Below, piece by piece: positions 21,026 through 24,318 of a DNA stretch of 24,318 nucleotides. Positions within the stretch are counted from its first letter, which is position 1, and each line of letters begins with the position of its first letter. The stretch comes from an uncultured Oscillospiraceae bacterium. GTDB taxonomy: Bacteria > Bacillota > Clostridia > Oscillospirales > Ruminococcaceae. The position numbers and the translations under genes are program-made. The stretch lies in NCBI GenBank assembly GCA_900547455.1, contig URGV01000029.1:1-24318 (forward strand). The letters are read 5' to 3'. A model generated the notes under the pieces. It was not told where the DNA came from. It did not search any database and saw only the letters and a list, made by a program, of their open reading frames with translations.

Positions 21026-22717
21026 TTACCGCTCCTGTTCGTGATTCCGTTTGCGGACAGGCTGTGAGATAGATTTATACTTCTGCTTTGCCTGCTGGCG
21101 TGCGGCATATTCCTCCAAGGAATCATTGGTCAGCCGTATCTGCGCCTGTTTGGCGTCCATCCACCGCAGCAACGAATATTTACTGCCAAACACCTGCTCC
21201 AGCTTTTCATTGGCGGCCGCTTCCTGTCCGAGCCTGATGGCCTGCCGGGCTTCGTACAATTCCACCGGGTCGAGGCCAGCGGCCTGCGATTTTACCTCGG
21301 CGTATTCATGCAGTGCGGCATCCAGTGCGGCGGAATATTTCTGCTCCTGCTCGTCCAATTTTTCCAGGTTGGATTCCAGTGCGGCGATGTCTTTGCGGAA
21401 GGTTTCAGCCCCGGCGTCCTCGGCGTACTCAAACTGCTGCAACAGCAGCGCCTTCTCGGAGCGCAGTTCCTCCAAATCCTCGGTCAGCTCCGCAATCCTG
21501 GCCGCCAGCTCCTTATGCTTGAAAATCTTCCGGGCAGGCAGGGCCTTCTTCTCAGCCAGCAGGGCTTTGCGCTCTCTGCTCTTGTCCTTGATCTGCCGCA
21601 CCAGCCCGTTGTACCGCGCCATCTGTGGGCGATACACATGGAGGGCATCCTGATACCGCTCCCGACCCGCACGGATGTGGGAGAGCTGATAGCAGAAAAT
21701 CAACACCCTGCCGCGCAGCTTCTCCAGCCGCTCCGCCACGGCGGACACGGTGTGGACAACCAAATCGGACAGCTTTTTAAGCTCCGCTTTCAGCTCCCGC
21801 AGCAGGGCGTTGTCCGCCTTGATTTGCCGGTTCAGCTCGCAGCGGTCGGAGAGGATGCCGCGCCGCTCCAGCGCCTGAGCCGCCACGCCCTCGTGGACGG
21901 TGGGCCGTTCCTCCAGCCCCCGCGCCGCATGGCTGCGGTGGTCGATGCGCTCCGCATGACCGGCCAGCTCCAGGCAGCGGTTCGCCGCTGTGGCCCACGC
22001 CTCCCGCCAAACAAGTAGATGTTCCTCGCTGTTCCATCGCGCAGAGATGGGATTCTGCCTCCCATACTTTGTACTTTTCGGATACTTGCTGACCCGTTCG
22101 TATCCGCACTTCTCGGCCTGGGACGGGGCCATGTAGACTTTCTTTTTGTCCACCTTATACTGGTACTGCTTCTCCCAGCCCTCGGCCTGCGCCGACTTAA
22201 ACTCAGCGGCGGTGAAGCCCCGTTCCTCGCCGCCCTTCACACAGAGATACTCTTTCTCTGTCTTGTACTGCCACGCGCCCGTCTCCGTCAACGGGCGTAC
22301 CGTCAGCAGGATGTGGGCATGGGGATTGTGGCCGTCGGTGTCGTGGACGGCAACGTCAGCGCACATCCCCTCCGCCACGAACTGCTCCCGGACAAACTTT
22401 TGCAGGAGTGCAATCTGCTGCTGGCGTGACAGCTCGATGGGCAGCGCGGCGACGAACTCCCGCGCCAGGCGGCTGCCCTTCGTTTTCTCTGTCTCCTCCA
22501 CGGCGTTCCAGAGCTTCTCCCGGTCCTGCCATTCCACCGGGGCCATGTCCGGCAGAAACACCGCCTGCCAGACAAGCCCCTGCTTTCGTGTGTAGTCGTG
22601 CTGCACCCCATCATACTCGTTGAGCATCCGGGAACAGCTCAGGTAGGCGGAAGCGGCCACAGCGGAGCGCCCCGCGCCCCGGCTGACCATCTTCGCCTCC
22701 AGATGATAGATCGCCAT
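21026..22717 (-). CDS. MobA/MobL-family (MOBQ) relaxase
   Basis: This 563-aa enzyme nicks oriT and stays bound to the 5' end of the strand during transfer. The N-terminal relaxase domain starts MAIYHLEAKMVSRGAGRSAVAASAY, with the candidate catalytic tyrosine Tyr25. The metal-binding motif III is HDTDGHNPHAH (125-135). After about residue 250 the protein is long, charged and helical, with probable coiled coils (for example RELKAELKKLSDL and LEELRSEKALLLQQFEYAEDA). The ATG at 22717 follows AAAGGAG at five bases. The frame runs on upstream for 157 codons, but that stretch covers the hairpins and oriT and is not coding. Together with the oriT it defines a mobilizable or conjugative element. Confidence 0.93.
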   Translation of the reverse strand: MAIYHLEAKMVSRGAGRSAVAASAYLSCSRMLNEYDGVQHDYTRKQGLVWQAVFLPDMAPVEWQDREKLWNAVEETEKTKGSRLAREFVAALPIELSRQQQIALLQKFVREQFVAEGMCADVAVHDTDGHNPHAHILLTVRPLTETGAWQYKTEKEYLCVKGGEERGFTAAEFKSAQAEGWEKQYQYKVDKKKVYMAPSQAEKCGYERVSKYPKSTKYGRQNPISARWNSEEHLLVWREAWATAANRCLELAGHAERIDHRSHAARGLEERPTVHEGVAAQALERRGILSDRCELNRQIKADNALLRELKAELKKLSDLVVHTVSAVAERLEKLRGRVLIFCYQLSHIRAGRERYQDALHVYRPQMARYNGLVRQIKDKSRERKALLAEKKALPARKIFKHKELAARIAELTEDLEELRSEKALLLQQFEYAEDAGAETFRKDIAALESNLEKLDEQEQKYSAALDAALHEYAEVKSQAAGLDPVELYEARQAIRLGQEAAANEKLEQVFGSKYSLLRWMDAKQAQIRLTNDSLEEYAARQQAKQKYKSISQPVRKRNHEQER

Positions 22718-22774
22718 TCGTTCTCCTTTCCGCCTGCGCACAGGCTTGTTTTTGTTTCTTTTTACAAAAAGAAA

Positions 22775-22960
22775 ATGGGCGCGCCCCAGCCCAGGGACGC
22801 GCCCATCCCTGCGGCAAAGCGGCCGGTGGCAGGTTTGCGCAGGCAGACGGCGGCTGTGTGAGATGGCATCTTGCCACCCCATCACAGGGCCGGCTGCATG
22901 GACGATGACAGCAGCGCCGGCCGGGCTGTGGCATCGTCCAGCGGCTCCCGCAGGAGCCGC
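22775..22960. repeat. Inverted repeats in the relaxase leader
   Basis: The 388-base stretch 22718-23105 holds no gene. Three strong dyads lie between relaxase and nic site: ATGGGCGCG/CGCGCCCAT (22775-22783, 22798-22806), GGACGATG plus ACAGC with GCTGT plus CATCGTCC (22900-22939), and GCGGCTCC-CGCA-GGAGCCGC (22941-22960). They may bind relaxosome proteins or control mob expression. Confidence 0.6.
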
Positions 22961-23005
22961 AATCCCCCTCGGAGAGCGCACGTGCCCGACCAACGGGAGG
23001 GCTAC

Positions 23006-23043
23006 CACCGCCTGCTTTAGCAGGTGGTGAGTAAGTGCGCCCT
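23006..23043 (+). other. oriT core, RSF1010-like nic region
   Basis: GTAAGTGCGCCCT (23031-23043) matches the conserved nic core of RSF1010/IncQ and related MOBQ origins, as I recall it (TAAGTGCG^CCCT). By analogy the nick is between 23039 and 23040 on the plus strand. As in those origins, an inverted repeat stands directly before it: CACCGCCTGC-TTTA-GCAGGTGGTG (23006-23029, one mismatched pair). It lies 288 bases from the start of a MOBQ relaxase gene. Confidence 0.8.
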
Positions 23044-23050
23044 TCGGGTA

Positions 23051-23082
23051 CAAAAAAGGAAAGCCCCCGGTTTCCCGGAGGC
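23051..23082 (-). terminator. Terminator after the DUF3847 gene, beside oriT
   Basis: On the minus strand GCCTCCGG-GAAA-CCGGGGGC (23063-23082, one mismatch) is followed by TTTCCTTTTTTG. It would stop transcription from the DUF3847 side before it crosses the nic site. Confidence 0.65.
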
Positions 23083-23105
23083 CCTCCAGCGTAAAAATAA
23101 AATCG

Positions 23106-23300
23106 TTACCGCTTCTGCAAGAGATAGCTTTCGAGGTCGGACAACTCCATCGCCCGCACCTCTGGCATCGCTTTTTCCAAAATCGCACCTTCCTGGATCA
23201 GCCGCCGCGTCCGGGCCTTGCGCTCCTTCACCCGGTCCCGCGCCTGGGCTTCCTCCAGCCGGTGCTTCGCCTGCAGTAGCTTCTTCTCTGCATCGGTCAC
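23106..23300 (-). CDS. DUF3847-like mobilization-associated protein
   Basis: This 64-aa, highly charged, helical protein begins MTDAEKKLLQAKHRLEEAQ and ends with the family-like block RKARTRRLIQEGAILEKAMPEV, which I recognise as DUF3847. These proteins are commonly encoded next to MobA/MobL relaxases in elements of gut Firmicutes. Start is a GTG at 23300, six bases after GGAAGG. It lies between the primase gene and oriT, so a role as relaxosome accessory (MobC-like) or as a small DNA-binding regulator is plausible, but no function is established from the sequence. A terminator separates it from the relaxase gene downstream. Confidence 0.82.
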   Translation of the reverse strand: MTDAEKKLLQAKHRLEEAQARDRVKERKARTRRLIQEGAILEKAMPEVRAMELSDLESYLLQKR

Positions 23301-23353
23301 AAAGATCCTTCCTTTCTTATAAGCATTTTTATATTTGAGGTATTGGGGTCAAA

Positions 23354-23427
23354 CGCTGCGTACGTACGTACAGCGCACCGGCCCCGTCAGCCCTCCGGCG
23401 TATCCCTCGGTACGTACGTACGCAGCG
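23354..23427. repeat. 18-bp perfect inverted repeat of GTAC units
   Basis: CGCTGCGTACGTACGTAC (23354-23371) and its exact reverse complement (23410-23427) are 38 bases apart. Each arm also contains a self-complementary 12-mer of three GTAC units. The primase stop codon (23387-23389) lies in the spacer, and the right arm encodes part of the primase C-terminus. A Rep-binding site, origin, attachment site or regulatory RNA fold are possible. Confidence 0.85.
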
Positions 23428-24318
23428 AATCACCAGAAAACACCGATATATTGGGATGGACCAGCGCCTCGATCCCCCAAAATCCTCGCACCCGGCGGCC
23501 GGCGGCATTGGTCACGTTGTTGCAGTATTCGAGATGGTACCTTTCCTGGCTGGCAATCACAGCGTCGCTGAAGCTTCGGGGCTTCATAGAGGTCAGACCG
23601 TTTTCCGCGCAATAAACCTGATACACCTCATACAGCTCCTTGGAGCTGATGGAGGCATCCGCCTTCAGCCGGATATAGCCCTCGGATTCCAGAAAGTCGA
23701 ACACATTGTTGTTGTCCCGCTTGACGGCCTCCCGGTTGGCCTTGGTGCGCTGGCTCTCGGTGAACTTGAAGTTGTTCGCTACCAACCGCTGCAATCCCGC
23801 AAAAACCCACAGCAGAATGCCCTCCACCTCGGCCTTCATCTTCTCTGCCAGGTCGGGATCATCCACACGGTCGACAGGTTTCTCTTTGGTGGTCAGCACC
23901 AACTGCCGCCGATAAAAGCCATCACTGCGGTCAAAGAGAGCCTGCAAGTCGCCATTGCTGAATGCCAGCAGCCGGGCGCACATCCATCCCTGATAGCTCT
24001 GCTTGCCTTTACGCTCCAAATCCATTTTACCCTGTGCGGTGACGATGGATTTGACATAGTTGGTCTGCCGCAGTGCCTCCATCCGCATATCATCGTCCAC
24101 ACACAGCAGAATGTGTTCCAGGTCAGCGCGGGCAAAACGATTCTCGGAAATTTTGCCGATGCTGCCGTCCTTCATGTTGCTGCCGAACAGGGCGGACAGC
24201 ACCGCGCCGATCTGGCTCTTACCCTCGCCGCCATTGCCCTTAATGACCATCATGCGCTGTCCCTTGTTGCTGGGGATCAGGCAGTAGCCGATATATTCCT
24301 GCAAAGTGGGAATGTCCT
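23387..24318 (-). CDS. Phage/plasmid primase-helicase, P4/D5 type (partial)
   Basis: About 309 C-terminal residues are inside the window; the 5' end lies beyond it and the frame is open to the last base. The visible part is a D5/SF3-type helicase domain: Walker A IKGNGGEGKSQIG, Walker B HILLCVDDDM, a sensor-like LLAFSNGD, and then DRSDGFYRRQLVL. A winged-helix-like tail follows (FDFLESEGYIRLKADASISSKELYEVY). P4-type primases prime and unwind DNA for replication of phages, plasmids and integrative elements. Here it probably supports replication of the excised element or strand conversion after transfer. The last residues are encoded by the right arm of the GTAC inverted repeat. Any N-terminal primase domain is out of view. 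Confidence 0.88.
   Translation of the reverse strand, partial: DIPTLQEYIGYCLIPSNKGQRMMVIKGNGGEGKSQIGAVLSALFGSNMKDGSIGKISENRFARADLEHILLCVDDDMRMEALRQTNYVKSIVTAQGKMDLERKGKQSYQGWMCARLLAFSNGDLQALFDRSDGFYRRQLVLTTKEKPVDRVDDPDLAEKMKAEVEGILLWVFAGLQRLVANNFKFTESQRTKANREAVKRDNNNVFDFLESEGYIRLKADASISSKELYEVYQVYCAENGLTSMKPRSFSDAVIASQERYHLEYCNNVTNAAGRRVRGFWGIEALVHPNISVFSGDSLRTYVPRDTPEG

Noticed and set aside
22718..23188. 157-codon N-terminal extension of the relaxase reading frame
   Set aside because: It runs through the oriT, the hairpins and a terminator, is rich in unlikely residues, and the relaxase family start MAIYH with a good ribosome binding site is at 22717.

Overview
The window looks like a GC-rich Clostridia genome, probably an endospore-forming gut member of the Oscillospirales. 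The reasons are an alpha/beta-type small acid-soluble spore protein with a sigma-G-like -10 box, strong AGGAGG ribosome binding sites, BlaI/M56 regulation and CCA-encoding tRNA genes. The lineage is inferred from gene content only.

Positions 1-11.7 kb look like chromosome. In order they hold: a spore protein gene (-); an unrecognised 171-aa gene (-); an LCM-family methyltransferase (+); an Mrp/NBP35-type iron-sulfur carrier ATPase (-); and a four-gene minus-strand unit. That unit runs blaI-like repressor, then a 963-aa M56 membrane metallopeptidase carrying extra extracellular modules and a degenerate LytM tail, then two small secreted proteins that are stand-alone copies of those modules. 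One copy is broken by an in-frame TAG. After it come an ECF-type S component (+), a PAP2 phosphatase (-), a tRNA-Gln/tRNA-Pro operon (-), a thioredoxin (+) and two GNAT acetyltransferases (-). The second GNAT lacks its N-terminus.

From about 11.7 kb to the right end the window looks like part of a mobile element. The truncated GNAT marks its probable left edge. The first 9 kb are a metal-handling cargo on the plus strand: ZIP transporter, small HMA metal-binding protein, AraC regulator, 26-aa membrane peptide, DUF6110-like protein, P1B-type ATPase with an unusual FSC membrane motif, TetR regulator, and a paired exporter-fold ABC transporter resembling siderophore-uptake pairs. Three promoter regions in this cargo (before zip, hma and the ABC pair) share the dyad GTTAG-N6-CTAAC, so they probably form one metal-responsive regulon whose regulator is not obvious in the window.

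The backbone to the right is on the minus strand: a MobA/MobL (MOBQ) relaxase, an RSF1010-like oriT nic core beside an inverted repeat, a DUF3847 protein, and a P4/D5-type primase-helicase that runs off the window. An 18-bp inverted repeat built on GTAC repeats straddles the end of the primase gene and may be a replication or regulatory site. No integrase, resolvase or type IV secretion gene is inside the window, so I cannot tell an integrative conjugative element from a mobilizable one.
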